DNA of 64,000 nucleotides from Azospira oryzae (lineage in GTDB: Bacteria; Pseudomonadota; Gammaproteobacteria; Burkholderiales; Rhodocyclaceae), in contig NZ_SHKM01000001.1 in NCBI RefSeq assembly GCF_004217225.1, positions 1,588,137 through 1,652,136 of the forward strand, given 5' to 3'. The notes below the pieces were generated by a model, which was given only the letters and a program-made list of their open reading frames with translations, did no database searches and was not told the origin of the DNA. Made by a program: the position numbers and the translations under genes. Numbering within the stretch: position 1 is the first letter of the stretch; the number at the start of each line of letters is the position of its first letter. Positions 52,110 to 62,205 of the stretch are shown piece after piece.

Positions 52110-53990
52110 ATGCCACCCAGCCAGCGCCTCTTCCGCCTCGCCATCCTGCTCCTGGGCTTCGCCGCCCTGGTGGGCGGCACCAGCCTGCTGGCCTTCCGCT
52201 TCAGCCTGGCCATGGGCCTGGCCGAACTGCAGGCCACGGGCCGGCACCGGCTGGACCTCTACGCCACCAGCCTGGAGCGGGAAATCGACAAGTACGCCTA
52301 CTTCCCCACCACCCTGGGGCTGGAAAAGGACGTGCTGCACCTGCTCACCACCCCCAAGCCCACGCCGGCCCAGATCGAACAGCTCAATCTATACCTCGAG
52401 CAGCTCAACGAGCGGGCCGGCACCCTTTCCATCTACGTCCTCAATGTCAATGGCCGGGTCATGGCCACCAGCAACTGGCGCCGCCCGGATAGCTACCTGG
52501 GGGAAGACCTCTCCTTCCGCCCCTATTTCCGCCAGGCCATGGATACGGGCAGCGGCCGCTTCTTCGGCATCGGCACCACCCGAGGCGAGCCGGGTTACTA
52601 CCTGACCTCGGCCCTGACCAACGCCCAGGGCACGGTGGGCGTGGCGGTGCTCAAGGTGGGCCTGCAACAGCTGGAAAAGACCTGGTCCACCGTGGAGGCT
52701 CCGGCCCTGGTGGCGGACGAGAACGGCGTGGTCATCCTGGCCTCGGTGCCGGACTGGAAATTCACCACCCTGAAGCCCCTGGACGATGCCACCCGCCGTG
52801 CCTTCGACCAGACCCAGCAGTACAACCGCCGCGCCCTCAACCCCCTGGGGGTGGTGGAGCTGGCGGAACTGGACCACGGCGCCCGTCTGGTGCGCCTGCC
52901 CAAGGCCGGGCCGGAGATGGTTTCCATGTTCCCGGTGGCCGGCAAGTTCCTGGCCCAGACCCAGCCCCTGCCGGGCACCCCCTGGACCATCACCGTTTTC
53001 TCCCACCAGGAGCAGGTGCGTGAAATCGCCGCCAACCGGGCCGCCCTGGCCGGCATCGGCGCCGCCTTCCTGTGCATCCTGGCCCTCATGTTCAACGAAC
53101 GCCGCCGCCATGTACGGGACCGGTTGGCCGCCCGGGAAGCCCTGCAGAAGGCCCACGACGAGCTGGAACGCAAGGTGGAGGAGCGCACGGCCGACCTCTC
53201 CGCCGCCAACACCCGCCTGCAGGAAGAAGTGGCTGAGCGCACCCGGGCCGAGCGTACCCTGCGCGCCGCCCAGGACGAGCTGGTGCAGGCCGGCAAGCTG
53301 GCGGTACTCGGCCAGCTCTCCGCCGGCGTCGCCCACGAACTGAACCAGCCCCTGGCGGCCCTGCGCACCCTTTCCGGCAACGCCCGCAAATTCCTCGCCC
53401 GGGGCGACCAGGAAACCGCCGGCAGCAACCTGGAGCGTATCGGCGAACTGGTGGACCGCATGGGCCGCCTCACCGGCCAGTTGAAGTCCTTCGCCCGCAA
53501 ATCCACCGGCAAGCCCCAGGCCGTGCCCATCCGGCGGGCGGTAGAGAACGCCCTGTTCCTGCTGGAACAGCGCCTGCAACGGGCCGGCGTGGTGGCCTGC
53601 ATCGACCTGCCCGAGGAAGAGCTGCTGGCTTGGTGCGACCCCAACCGGCTGGAACAGGTGCTGGTCAATCTGGCCGCCAATTCCCTCGACGCCATGGCCG
53701 GCCGTCCCCAGCAGGCCCTGGACATCAGCGCCCGGCGCCAGGGTGAGCGCATCGAGGTGAAGGTGCGGGACCAGGGCCCGGGCCTGGACGAGGAAGCCCG
53801 CAGCCACCTGTTCGAGCCCTTCTTCACCACTAAGGAAGCCGGCAGCGGCCTGGGCCTGGGCCTGGCCATTTCCGCCGGTATCGTCGCCGATTTCGGCGGC
53901 AACCTGACGGGGGACAACCACCCCGATGGCGGCGCTGTGTTCACCCTGGACCTGCCGGCCGCTCCCGCCGCCCCTGGAGCCCTCTCATGA
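52110..53990 (+). CDS. dctB: DctB-type C4-dicarboxylate sensor histidine kinase (copy 2)
   Basis: 626 residues. TM1 (about 8-30) is followed by a Cache-type periplasmic sensor with the DctB signature SFRPYFRQAMDTGSGRFFGI and RGEPGYYLTSAL. TM2 (about 305-325), a long coiled coil, HisKA with H409 (AGVAHELNQPLAAL) and HATPase (DQGPGLDEE, GLGLGLAISAG) complete it. It senses C4-dicarboxylates outside and acts on the DctD encoded next, with which it shares four bases. It is paralogous to the copy at 30793. The sensor domains differ enough to suggest different ligand ranges. Confidence 0.92.
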   Translation: MPPSQRLFRLAILLLGFAALVGGTSLLAFRFSLAMGLAELQATGRHRLDLYATSLEREIDKYAYFPTTLGLEKDVLHLLTTPKPTPAQIEQLNLYLEQLNERAGTLSIYVLNVNGRVMATSNWRRPDSYLGEDLSFRPYFRQAMDTGSGRFFGIGTTRGEPGYYLTSALTNAQGTVGVAVLKVGLQQLEKTWSTVEAPALVADENGVVILASVPDWKFTTLKPLDDATRRAFDQTQQYNRRALNPLGVVELAELDHGARLVRLPKAGPEMVSMFPVAGKFLAQTQPLPGTPWTITVFSHQEQVREIAANRAALAGIGAAFLCILALMFNERRRHVRDRLAAREALQKAHDELERKVEERTADLSAANTRLQEEVAERTRAERTLRAAQDELVQAGKLAVLGQLSAGVAHELNQPLAALRTLSGNARKFLARGDQETAGSNLERIGELVDRMGRLTGQLKSFARKSTGKPQAVPIRRAVENALFLLEQRLQRAGVVACIDLPEEELLAWCDPNRLEQVLVNLAANSLDAMAGRPQQALDISARRQGERIEVKVRDQGPGLDEEARSHLFEPFFTTKEAGSGLGLGLAISAGIVADFGGNLTGDNHPDGGAVFTLDLPAAPAAPGALS

Positions 53991-55336
53991 GCCAACAAGA
54001 GTCCCTGCAAGTGCTGCTGGTGGAAGACGATCCGGACGTGCGTCTGGGCTGCGAACAGGCCCTGCAACTGGAAGATATTCCGGTGAGCAGCGTCGATAGC
54101 GCCGAGAAGGCCCGCCGCCGTCTGACCCGGGACTTTCCCGGCATCGTCGTCAGCGACATCCGCCTGCCGGGTATGGACGGCATGGCCCTGCTCAAGGAGC
54201 TGCAGGCCATCGACCCGGAGCTGCCGGTGGTGCTCATCACCGGCCACGGCGACGTTTCCCTGGCGGTGCAAGCCATGAAGGGCGGCGCCCACGACTTCAT
54301 CGAAAAGCCCTTTTCCCCCGACTACCTGGTGGAAGTGGTACGCCGCGCCCTGGACAAACGCCGCCTGACCCTGGAAGTACGGCAACTCAGGGCCCGCCTG
54401 GAAAGCCGGGATACCCTGGAAGCCCGCCTCATCGGCCGCTCCCCGGCCATGGTCAAGGTGCGCCAGCTGGTGGCGGACCTGGGCAACAGCGCCGCCGACA
54501 TCCTCATTTTTGGCGAGACCGGCACCGGCAAGGAACTGGCGGCCCGCTGCCTGCACGAAGCCGGCCCGCGGCGGAACGGCAACTTCGTCGCCATCAACTG
54601 CGGCGGCCTGCCCGAGACCCTGTTCGAGAGCGAAATCTTCGGCCACGAGGCCGGCGCCTACACCGGCGCCGCCAAGAAGCGCATCGGCAAGATCGAGCAC
54701 GCCAGCGGCGGCACCCTGTTCCTGGACGAAATCGAGTCCATGCCCATGGCCATGCAGATCAAGCTGCTGCGGGTGTTGCAGGAGCGCAGCCTGGAACGCC
54801 TGGGCTCCAACACGCCCATTCCCGTGGATTGCCGGGTGATCGCCGCCACCAAGGCGGATCTCAAGGAACTCTCGGACCAGGGCCGCTTCCGCGCCGACCT
54901 CTACTATCGGCTCAACGTCGCCACCCTGCCCCTGCCGCCCTTGCGGGAGCGGCGGGAGGACATTCCCCTGCTGTTCGAACACTTCCTGCTGCAAGCCGCC
55001 GCCCGCCACGAGCGCCCGGTGCCCGCCGCCGATCCGGCGCGCATGGGGCCCCTGCTGGCCTATGACTGGCCGGGGAATGTGCGGGAACTGAGGAACGTGG
55101 CGGATCGTTGCGTGCTGGGGATTGAGGCGGGGGTGGCTCCGTTCACCGCGGAGTCGCCCGCTCAAAAGCGCTCCCTGGCCGAAACCGTGGACAGCTTCGA
55201 ACGGGCCCTCATCACCGAAGCCCTTGAAAGAAACCAGGGCAGTTTGGCGCGGACCGCGGAAGACCTGAGAATCGCCAAGACCACGCTACACGACAAAATC
55301 CGGAAATACGGCCTGGCCAACCAGCCATCGGGCTAA
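53987..55336 (+). CDS. dctD: DctD-type sigma-54 activator (copy 2)
   Basis: 449 residues. Receiver with D57 (VVSDIRLPGMDG), AAA+ domain with GETGTGKE and TLFLDEIESMP, and a Fis-type helix-turn-helix ending TAEDLRIAKTTLHDKIRK. The sigma-54 contact loop is GAYTGA rather than GAFTGA, a conservative change that other activators tolerate. The recognition helix (AKTTLHDKIRK) differs from that of copy 1 (PKKTLYDKLAR), in line with the different enhancer sequences. Its probable targets are the aspA promoter at 47895 and its own gene. Confidence 0.93.
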   Translation: MSQQESLQVLLVEDDPDVRLGCEQALQLEDIPVSSVDSAEKARRRLTRDFPGIVVSDIRLPGMDGMALLKELQAIDPELPVVLITGHGDVSLAVQAMKGGAHDFIEKPFSPDYLVEVVRRALDKRRLTLEVRQLRARLESRDTLEARLIGRSPAMVKVRQLVADLGNSAADILIFGETGTGKELAARCLHEAGPRRNGNFVAINCGGLPETLFESEIFGHEAGAYTGAAKKRIGKIEHASGGTLFLDEIESMPMAMQIKLLRVLQERSLERLGSNTPIPVDCRVIAATKADLKELSDQGRFRADLYYRLNVATLPLPPLRERREDIPLLFEHFLLQAAARHERPVPAADPARMGPLLAYDWPGNVRELRNVADRCVLGIEAGVAPFTAESPAQKRSLAETVDSFERALITEALERNQGSLARTAEDLRIAKTTLHDKIRKYGLANQPSG

Positions 55337-55386
55337 CGGGTGACCGGGGCCGGGACTGGCAGGGGAAACCACTCATCAAGGTAAAC

Positions 55387-55415
55387 TTGCCGATAGTCGG
55401 CAGGAATTGTATTAA
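55387..55415 (+). promoter_or_regulatory. Promoter of the minor-pilin operon with overlapping inverted repeat
   Basis: TTGCCG (55387-55392), a 17-base spacer and TATTAA (55410-55415) form a good sigma-70 promoter 48 bases before pilE. A perfect TGCCGA-TAG-TCGGCA repeat (55388-55402) covers the -35 and spacer, a likely operator. Confidence 0.6.
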
Positions 55416-55463
55416 TCCCCGCCATATTCCAAATTAATGCTAAACGACCCGTAGGAGCTTCCC

Positions 55464-55925
55464 ATGCCCAATGCCCCGCTTTCCTACCTGCCGCCCACCA
55501 ATACTGGAAGTTCCCGGCAAGCAGGATTTTCTCTTATCGAACTCATGGTCGTGGTGGCCATCATTGCCATTCTGGCAGCCATTGCCATCCCGGGTTATCA
55601 GGACTACATCGTCCGCAGCCGCTTGACCGAGGCGACCTCCCTTCTCGCTGCCAAGCGGGTCCAAGTCGAGCAGTTCTATGACAACAACCGGACCTACGTT
55701 AACGCTCCCGGTTGTGCCGACGATGCCACCAGCAGCAAGAGTTTCACCTTCTCCTGTGCCAATGTGGCAGCTAACACCTATCGCCTTGAAGCGACTGGGA
55801 AGAGCACCATGTCCGGCTTTACTTTGCGGATTGATCAGGACAACAACCGCTCCACTCCTAGCGCAGGCTCCGGGTGGTCAGCGAACAACAACTGCTGGGT
55901 CACCAAGAAGGACGGATCGTGTTAG
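55464..55925 (+). CDS. pilE: Type IV pilin-like protein PilE
   Basis: 153 residues. The prepilin motif QAG then [16 protein letters not shown] puts the peptidase cut after G21 and E at +5. The hydrophobic helix and a globular domain with four cysteines follow (a pair in the CADD and FSCAN segments, another in [12 protein letters not shown]). The leader of 21 residues is long for a type IVa pilin, but no other Met is available and GGAG is well placed. It opens the minor-pilin operon, so it is more likely a PilE-type minor pilin than the major subunit. Confidence 0.9.
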   Translation: MPNAPLSYLPPTNTGSSRQAGFSLIELMVVVAIIAILAAIAIPGYQDYIVRSRLTEATSLLAAKRVQVEQFYDNNRTYVNAPGCADDATSSKSFTFSCANVAANTYRLEATGKSTMSGFTLRIDQDNNRSTPSAGSGWSANNNCWVTKKDGSC

Positions 55926-56488
55926 GCAGAGCCCCCCGCCATCTGCCTTTTGAGGCAGGTGCGACACTGATTGAGTTGGCTGTTGCACTGGTCATCTTGG
56001 CGATCTTGCTGACGTTCGGCATGCCAAGCTTTTCCGAATGGATTCAGAACGCCCAGATCAGAACAGCAAGCGAAACGGTGATGACCGGCATTCAATTGGC
56101 CAGGAATGAAGCAGTCAAGCGCAATACAGCGGTTGAATTCGTCTTGGGCAATCCCGGGGCACAGGGCGGAACAGGCTGGACAGTAAGAGAAGCCGCCAGC
56201 GGCACCATCATCCAGCAGACCACAGCGGGAGAAGGATCGCGCAATGCCATCCTGACGCCAACGCCAGGAGACGCCACGACAATCACCTTCAACAGCCTTG
56301 GCCGCCTGCCGGTTGCGATGTTGAACCTTGATGGATCTTCGATCATCACCAGAATAAATGTCGACGTACCGGAATCGGTACTGGCAGCAGACAAATCCAA
56401 CGACATGCGCATCACCATCAGCACCGGAGGACAAATCCGCCTCTGCGACCCCCACATCAGTGCTACGGGAGATCCCAGATCATGCTGA
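55919..56488 (+). CDS. fimT: Type IV minor pilin FimT/GspH family
   Basis: 189 residues from a GTG that overlaps pilE by seven bases, with AAGGA upstream. The prepilin site is FEAG then [16 protein letters not shown], with Ala at +1 and Glu at +5. The globular part has the GspH/FimT pattern ([18 protein letters not shown]) and a C-terminal Cys pair around LCDPHIS and PRSC. It helps prime pilus assembly; FimT proteins of some species bind DNA for uptake, which cannot be told here. Confidence 0.88.
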   Translation: MLGRAPRHLPFEAGATLIELAVALVILAILLTFGMPSFSEWIQNAQIRTASETVMTGIQLARNEAVKRNTAVEFVLGNPGAQGGTGWTVREAASGTIIQQTTAGEGSRNAILTPTPGDATTITFNSLGRLPVAMLNLDGSSIITRINVDVPESVLAADKSNDMRITISTGGQIRLCDPHISATGDPRSC

Positions 56489-56859
56489 CCCTCACTCCCC
56501 ACCAACAACGCGGCTCGGTTCTACTGGAAGGACTGATTGCGGTACTGATTTTCTCTTTTGGCATCCTGGCGATCGTCGGCCTGCAAGCAGCCTCAACGAA
56601 AGCTGTCACCCAGGCAAAGAGCCGGGTCGACGCAGCATTCGTTGCCAATCAACGCATTGGTGAATTGTGGGGAGACCGGGACAATTTGGGTGCGTATGCC
56701 GAAAGCAAAAAGGAGATCGATGCCCTGCCTAACGGAAAGCGCACCACAGAAATCAACGGCACGACCGTTACGGTAACCGTGGAATGGAAGATGCCGGGCG
56801 ATGCATCGTCAAACACGTATTCCACCGTTGCCCAAATCGTTGGCAATCCACCGATTTGA
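56482..56859 (+). CDS. pilV: Type IV minor pilin PilV
   Basis: 125 residues. The prepilin cut falls after G11 (QQRG then SVLLEGLIAVLIFSFGIL, Glu at +5). The GLQAAS stretch after the helix is typical of PilV. It overlaps fimT by seven bases. It forms part of the priming complex at the pilus tip with PilW, PilX and PilY1. Confidence 0.9.
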   Translation: MLTLTPHQQRGSVLLEGLIAVLIFSFGILAIVGLQAASTKAVTQAKSRVDAAFVANQRIGELWGDRDNLGAYAESKKEIDALPNGKRTTEINGTTVTVTVEWKMPGDASSNTYSTVAQIVGNPPI

Positions 56860-56877
56860 GCGGCGTAGGAGAGTCAC

Positions 56878-57999
56878 ATGAGTCGGCATAACAAAAGCAG
56901 GGGTTTCGGCCTAGTTGAGATCATGGTGGGCATGGTCATCAGCATGATTGCCTCCATCGTGGTGTTCCAGGTATTTGCCTCCGCCGAGCGCCAGAAGCGG
57001 GGAACCACAGGTGCAGCCGACGCCCAAACCAACGGCGCCCTGTCCTTGAGCATGGTGGAAAGTGACGTCAAAGCAGCTGGTTGGGGCCTCGACGCACACA
57101 CGTTCTCAGACTGCGACCGCGTCTTCAGTTATATCGATGACGGGGTATCCGCGCCCGGGGCAGTCCCAAATTTGCTCACGCCGGCCGTCATTTCTGAAGG
57201 TGGAACCGGGCCGGATCAGATAAGCATCCGTTACTTCGACAACCCTGCCAATGCGAACTACAAGTTTGCACTGACTGCGCTGACCGCCAAGCCAGCGGCA
57301 GGCTCGGAATCCATGCGCGTCCGCAGTCTGTACGGCTGCACACCGACAGTTGCGGTACCAAAACCGCTAGCCCTCATTCAGCAGAGCGGCACCTGCACCT
57401 TGGTGCAAATCACCAAGGTAGAAAAACCTACGCTGACCATCTGGACGGAAAGCGGCCTGGGCGCTCCTTCCTACAATCCACCGGGGGCCTATAAGCTTGC
57501 CAATGCTTGGCCGGCATACGACAAGGGCGCGGACTTGCAATGTTTCCCGCAACTCAGCCAGAAGACCTATCGTATTACCAATGGGCAACTCGAATTGCAG
57601 GAACCGGACGCAAACGGGGTTCTCCAGACCTTCCAGATCGCTCCCGACATCCTCAGCCTGCAAGCCCAGTACGGCATCACGGACGTCTGTGCCGGCACTC
57701 CGTGCCCTCAGAAAATCACCGACTGGGTAGATGCAGGAGGAGCCTGGGCGGCCCCCCTGAGCAATGCCAACTCAAAGCGGATCAAGGCGTTGCGCGTCGC
57801 CGTCGTGGCGCGCAGCGCAGAGTATGAGAAGCCAGGTTCCGACGGAACCTGCAAAACAACGACAGAAGAAGCTGTGGCTGCCTGGTCTTCCTGGGCCAAA
57901 TTTGACATCACCACATTCCCGGCTGATTGGCAGTGCTACCGTTACAAGGTGTTCGAAACGGTGGTGCCGCTACGTAACGTCATTTGGGGCAACGTGTGA
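56878..57999 (+). CDS. pilW: Type IV minor pilin PilW
   Basis: 373 residues. The cut falls after G9 (KSRG then FGLVEIMVGMVISMIAS, Glu at +5). A large globular domain follows with ALSLMVESDVKAAGWG, the PilW hallmark, and several cysteines. GGAGAG precedes the ATG. Confidence 0.92.
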   Translation: MSRHNKSRGFGLVEIMVGMVISMIASIVVFQVFASAERQKRGTTGAADAQTNGALSLSMVESDVKAAGWGLDAHTFSDCDRVFSYIDDGVSAPGAVPNLLTPAVISEGGTGPDQISIRYFDNPANANYKFALTALTAKPAAGSESMRVRSLYGCTPTVAVPKPLALIQQSGTCTLVQITKVEKPTLTIWTESGLGAPSYNPPGAYKLANAWPAYDKGADLQCFPQLSQKTYRITNGQLELQEPDANGVLQTFQIAPDILSLQAQYGITDVCAGTPCPQKITDWVDAGGAWAAPLSNANSKRIKALRVAVVARSAEYEKPGSDGTCKTTTEEAVAAWSSWAKFDITTFPADWQCYRYKVFETVVPLRNVIWGNV

Positions 58000-58009
58000 G
58001 GACATGACC

Positions 58010-58636
58010 ATGCCCAACCATATTCCGCCTTCACCAAGAAGCCAGGAAGGTCTGGCCCTATTCGTCGCCCTCATTGTGCTGGTTGCCATGTCGATCGCCG
58101 GCGTTGCCCTGATCCGTTCGGTGGATACAGGCACGTTGATTGCCCGCAATCTGGCATTTCAGCAGAGCGCCACCCTGAGCGGTGACCAGGGGATTGAAAC
58201 GGCCCGCACGTGGCTATTGAACAACTCCAGCTCCCTCACCGGGGACCGGCCTGGCAATGGCTATTACGCCACCAGCCAGGACATGCTGGACCTGACCGGC
58301 AACGTGACTCCCGGCGACACCAGTGACAACGTCAATTGGGACGGTCAGGGAGGCCCCACCACTCCCACTTGCCAAGCCAAGGACAGCGTTGGCAACACTG
58401 TCTGTTATGTCATCCACCGCCTGTGCGACACCACTGGTCCGTTGGACTCATCCACCTGTTCCACGCGGCAGTACATTCGCACAGATAGTAGCAAGGGGGT
58501 GGTCGGAGGCCTTTCGAACTACCAACCCCCCTCCTGGGACCCGGAAATTGCCTCAATGGGCGTATACCGCGTCACCATCCGGGTTTCCGGGGCGCGGAAC
58601 AATATCAGCTACCTACAGGCCTTCATCGTCATTTGA
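58010..58636 (+). CDS. pilX: Type IV minor pilin PilX
   Basis: 208 residues. The leader ends SQEG before LALFVALIVLVAMSIAGVAL; there is no Glu at +5, as is usual for PilX. GVALIRSVDTGTLIARNLAF is the family segment. The second of two ATGs six bases apart is preferred because GAGGA is then properly spaced. Confidence 0.9.
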   Translation: MPNHIPPSPRSQEGLALFVALIVLVAMSIAGVALIRSVDTGTLIARNLAFQQSATLSGDQGIETARTWLLNNSSSLTGDRPGNGYYATSQDMLDLTGNVTPGDTSDNVNWDGQGGPTTPTCQAKDSVGNTVCYVIHRLCDTTGPLDSSTCSTRQYIRTDSSKGVVGGLSNYQPPSWDPEIASMGVYRVTIRVSGARNNISYLQAFIVI

Positions 58637-58671
58637 GTGGCATTCGGTCGACGCACTCCAAGGAGTCGAAC

Positions 58672-61600
58672 ATGAAAAAATCTCCCGTTTTATCCCCCTC
58701 GGTCCGTCTGCTTGCACTCGCCCTGGGCTACACCCTGATCGCCACTCCCACCGGCATCGGTGCTGCAGAAACGCCATTGGCCGATATTCCCCTGGCCAAT
58801 GCCACTACCGAGAACATTCTGCCGAATATCTATTTCATCCTGGATAACTCGGGCAGTATGGACTGGGATTACATGCCCGATTACGTCAATGGCAGCTATT
58901 GCCGCAGTACGGGAACCAGTCTGACCAGTTGTACTAACGGCGATGCTCCTTATTATCTAAGCGCGTTCAATCGGGTCTATTACAACCCGATGGTGAACTA
59001 CACTCCGCCTAAGAACGCCGACAATAGCGACAAGACCAATTACACCACCTGGACCAATGTTCCTTATGACGGTTACGGTATCCAGAGCGGCAGTTCGATC
59101 AATCTGGTTACCAACTATCCGGAACGGGTCGCCTGTAAAAATGGATGGGATGACGTCAACGGCAGCAACTGCGTATCCCAGATCGATGGCGCCAATGCCT
59201 ATAGCTATCCCAACGGCACCTATAGCAACATCAAGACCCGCTACGGCGGCCCGTTCTACTACACGGCCACCGTCGAATGGTGTTCTGCCCAGGAAAGCAG
59301 CGGCCCGAGATTCGGCAAGGCCGGCACCTGCCAAGCTCAGAAATCCTCGACCTACCGATATGTCCGTTACAGCAACTGGAAACGGGTAAGTATCGTTCCC
59401 AGCACCACCAGCTATCCCGGCCCCAACGGAACGACACGCACCTACGCCCAGGAGATGACCAATTTTGCCAACTGGCATGCCTGGTACCGGACCCGGATGC
59501 AGATGACCAAGACTGCCGTTGGACAGGCATTTGCCGATATCCGCGGCACCCCCAATGCCAGCGACCCCCTCGACAAGAATTATTTCCACGCACGGGTCGG
59601 CTTTTCCACCATCAGCGACAAGGGGGCCACCGATAGCAATACTTTCCTGGCCATCAATAATTTTGACACCACCCAGAAAAACACCTGGTTTACCCGTTTG
59701 TACAAGGGAGACCCTACCGTCAGTACACCGCTCCGGGGTGCCCTGGCCAAAGCAGGTCGAATTTATGCTGGCAAGCTGGGAGCGGACCCCATCCAGTATT
59801 CCTGCCAACGTAACTTCACGATTCTCTCGACCGACGGCTACTGGAATACCAACGACGAAACGTCTACCTATGGACCAACCAAGGAAGACGGGAAAACAGC
59901 AGTCGGCGATCAGGATGGAGTCGCTACTGCGACACGGCCTTCCTTCGACGCGCTGAAGAAAAGCAGCACCCTTGCCGACGTAGCCTACTACTACTATCAC
60001 ACCGACCTGCGTACCGACATGCCGAACAATGTTCCGCCGGCTGGTACCAAACTGGAGGAGGACGATGTAGCCACGCATCAGCACATGACCACCTTCACCA
60101 TCGGTCTCGGTGTGGATGGCAACCTGACCTATCAGGACGGCTACAAGACGGCCACCTCCGGCGCCTACTACGATATCAAACAAGGCACCAAGAACTGGCC
60201 GGACCCATTGGATGCCTCGGATGAAGACCGTATTGACGATCTCTGGCATGCAGCCGTCAATGGCCGCGGCACCTACTTCAGCGCCCGCAACCCGGAAGCT
60301 CTGGTCAACGGCCTGGCCAGCGCGCTAGGGGCCATGGAGGCCAGCAGCGGTTCCGGCGCCGCAGCAGCAACGTCAGCCCTGGAACCGACGGCTGGGGACA
60401 ATTACATCTATGTTGCCAATTACCGCACCGTTGCCTGGGAAGGCGAGTTATCTGCCTACACCATTGACCTCAGCACCGGCAACATATCCGCCAATGCCAC
60501 CTGGAAGGCATCTCCTCAGCTCAACAGCAAAATTCCCGCCGTCGGCAACACCGACACCCGGGCTATTTATACCTCCAGTGGCAGCACCCTCAAGGCGCTG
60601 GAATGGGCCAATCTGACTGCGGCGCAAAAAGCATATTTTGATAACACCAAGCTCAGCCAATACCTGGACTGGAGTGCTGCCGACAAAAGCACGGCGACCG
60701 GCGAGTTGATGCTGAATTATGTCCGCGGACACAACCGCTACGAGGACCAGGAACGGGACGTGGCTTTTGGCAGCTACAACCGCCTCTACCGGGATCGCTC
60801 CACCGTCCTCGGCGATATCGTTCACGGCCAGCCGGTCTACGTACAGACTCCTTCCCTGGAGTTCCTGGATGCGGGCTATGCCGAGTTCAAGGCCGCCCAG
60901 GCAGGCCGGACCGGCATGGTTTATGTCGGCGCCAACGACGGCATGCTGCATGCGTTCGACGCTGCCACCGGTGCCGAGAGCTGGGCCTATGTACCGCCCA
61001 TGATCATCAAGGACCTGTGGCGCCTGGCGGACAAGGACTACGCCACCAACCACCGCTACTTCGTGGATGGCCCCATCATCGTTACCGATGCATTCGTCAC
61101 CGGCAGTTGGAAAACCATACTGATTGGCGGCCTGGGCAAGGGTGGGCGCGGCTACTACGCGCTCGATATCACCACTCCGAGCGCACCCAAAGTACTGTGG
61201 ACCTTCTCGGCAGATGACAACCCCAATATGGGCTACAGCTACGGCTCCCCCTTGGTATCCAAGGTAGATGGGCGCTGGGTGGCCTTGTTGCCCTCCGGCT
61301 ATAACAACATTCCCGAAGGTTCCAATTATCCGACCGCTGATGGCAAGGGCTATATCTTCATGGTGGATGCAGGTACCGGTGCCCTGATCAAGACCCTCTC
61401 GACCAACACGGGTAGCTCCGGCAATCCCAGCGGCCTCGGTCGCATCAACGTCAAGGCCGACGATTTTGCCAAGGACAACACCGCGGTGGCTGCCTATGGC
61501 GGCGACCTCTTCGGCAACATGTGGCGCTTCGACCTGTCAGCAGGCACAGTCTCCCCGATCATGACCCTCGGCTCGTCCCAAGCCATCACCGCCGCACCCG

Positions 61601-62175
61601 AGATTGGTGAAATTGACGGCAAAACGGTTCTTTTCTTCGGTACCGGCCGCTATCTGGGACAGGATGACCTGGACAACCCGGCCTCCCAGTCCTTTTATGC
61701 AGTAAAAGACGATGGCACAAGCACCATCAGCCGGGGCTCCATGGTTGCCAAGGTAGCCAACGGCACTGAGGTTGGCGGACCGGAGGTCAATTGGAACATC
61801 CATGGCGGCTGGTACCTGGATTTGCCGATGGGCAAAGAACGGGTCTATCTCAATGCCCAGCTCTTCTTCGGTACCGTCATGTTCTCCAGCATCGTTCCCG
61901 AAGCCAGTGCCTGCCAGCCGGGGGGCTCCAGCCAGCTTTATTTCCTGGACTACAAGAGCGGCGGCGGCGTAGACGGCGGCCGAGCCATCTACACCTTCAC
62001 CTCGCCCATCGTCGGCCTGACTGTGATCAAACTGCCGGGGGGAACACCCAAAGTATTCACCATCACTGCCGACGGCAATCTCAAGGGCGGGGCAATGACC
62101 CTTCCCATCAGCACCGGCAACGGCGGCGGCAATCTCAGTGGCAATCGCATGATGTGGCGGGAGTTGGCCAACTGA
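58672..62175 (+). CDS. pilY1: PilY1 pilus tip adhesin
   Basis: 1167 residues with a signal peptide (about 1-32). A von Willebrand A-like region has a MIDAS start D58-x-S60-x-S62 (FILDNSGSMDW). The C-terminal beta-propeller (about 700-1150) has YVGANDGMLHAFDAATG and GGDLFGNMWRFDLSAG. It sits at the pilus tip, mediates adhesion and controls retraction. The calcium loop before the GDL motif, usually rich in alternating Asp, is here ADDFAKDNTAV, so calcium control may be weak or lost. AAGGAG precedes the ATG. Confidence 0.95.
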   Translation: MKKSPVLSPSVRLLALALGYTLIATPTGIGAAETPLADIPLANATTENILPNIYFILDNSGSMDWDYMPDYVNGSYCRSTGTSLTSCTNGDAPYYLSAFNRVYYNPMVNYTPPKNADNSDKTNYTTWTNVPYDGYGIQSGSSINLVTNYPERVACKNGWDDVNGSNCVSQIDGANAYSYPNGTYSNIKTRYGGPFYYTATVEWCSAQESSGPRFGKAGTCQAQKSSTYRYVRYSNWKRVSIVPSTTSYPGPNGTTRTYAQEMTNFANWHAWYRTRMQMTKTAVGQAFADIRGTPNASDPLDKNYFHARVGFSTISDKGATDSNTFLAINNFDTTQKNTWFTRLYKGDPTVSTPLRGALAKAGRIYAGKLGADPIQYSCQRNFTILSTDGYWNTNDETSTYGPTKEDGKTAVGDQDGVATATRPSFDALKKSSTLADVAYYYYHTDLRTDMPNNVPPAGTKLEEDDVATHQHMTTFTIGLGVDGNLTYQDGYKTATSGAYYDIKQGTKNWPDPLDASDEDRIDDLWHAAVNGRGTYFSARNPEALVNGLASALGAMEASSGSGAAAATSALEPTAGDNYIYVANYRTVAWEGELSAYTIDLSTGNISANATWKASPQLNSKIPAVGNTDTRAIYTSSGSTLKALEWANLTAAQKAYFDNTKLSQYLDWSAADKSTATGELMLNYVRGHNRYEDQERDVAFGSYNRLYRDRSTVLGDIVHGQPVYVQTPSLEFLDAGYAEFKAAQAGRTGMVYVGANDGMLHAFDAATGAESWAYVPPMIIKDLWRLADKDYATNHRYFVDGPIIVTDAFVTGSWKTILIGGLGKGGRGYYALDITTPSAPKVLWTFSADDNPNMGYSYGSPLVSKVDGRWVALLPSGYNNIPEGSNYPTADGKGYIFMVDAGTGALIKTLSTNTGSSGNPSGLGRINVKADDFAKDNTAVAAYGGDLFGNMWRFDLSAGTVSPIMTLGSSQAITAAPEIGEIDGKTVLFFGTGRYLGQDDLDNPASQSFYAVKDDGTSTISRGSMVAKVANGTEVGGPEVNWNIHGGWYLDLPMGKERVYLNAQLFFGTVMFSSIVPEASACQPGGSSQLYFLDYKSGGGVDGGRAIYTFTSPIVGLTVIKLPGGTPKVFTITADGNLKGGAMTLPISTGNGGGNLSGNRMMWRELAN

Positions 62176-62205
62176 CCTTCCGCAGCAATTCTCCGGAACC
62201 AACCA

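Noticed and set aside
52038-52110. Sigma-54 promoter for the second dctB gene
   Set aside because: A DctD-type site is present but no -24/-12 pair with correct spacing; the site is also too near the start codon for an enhancer.
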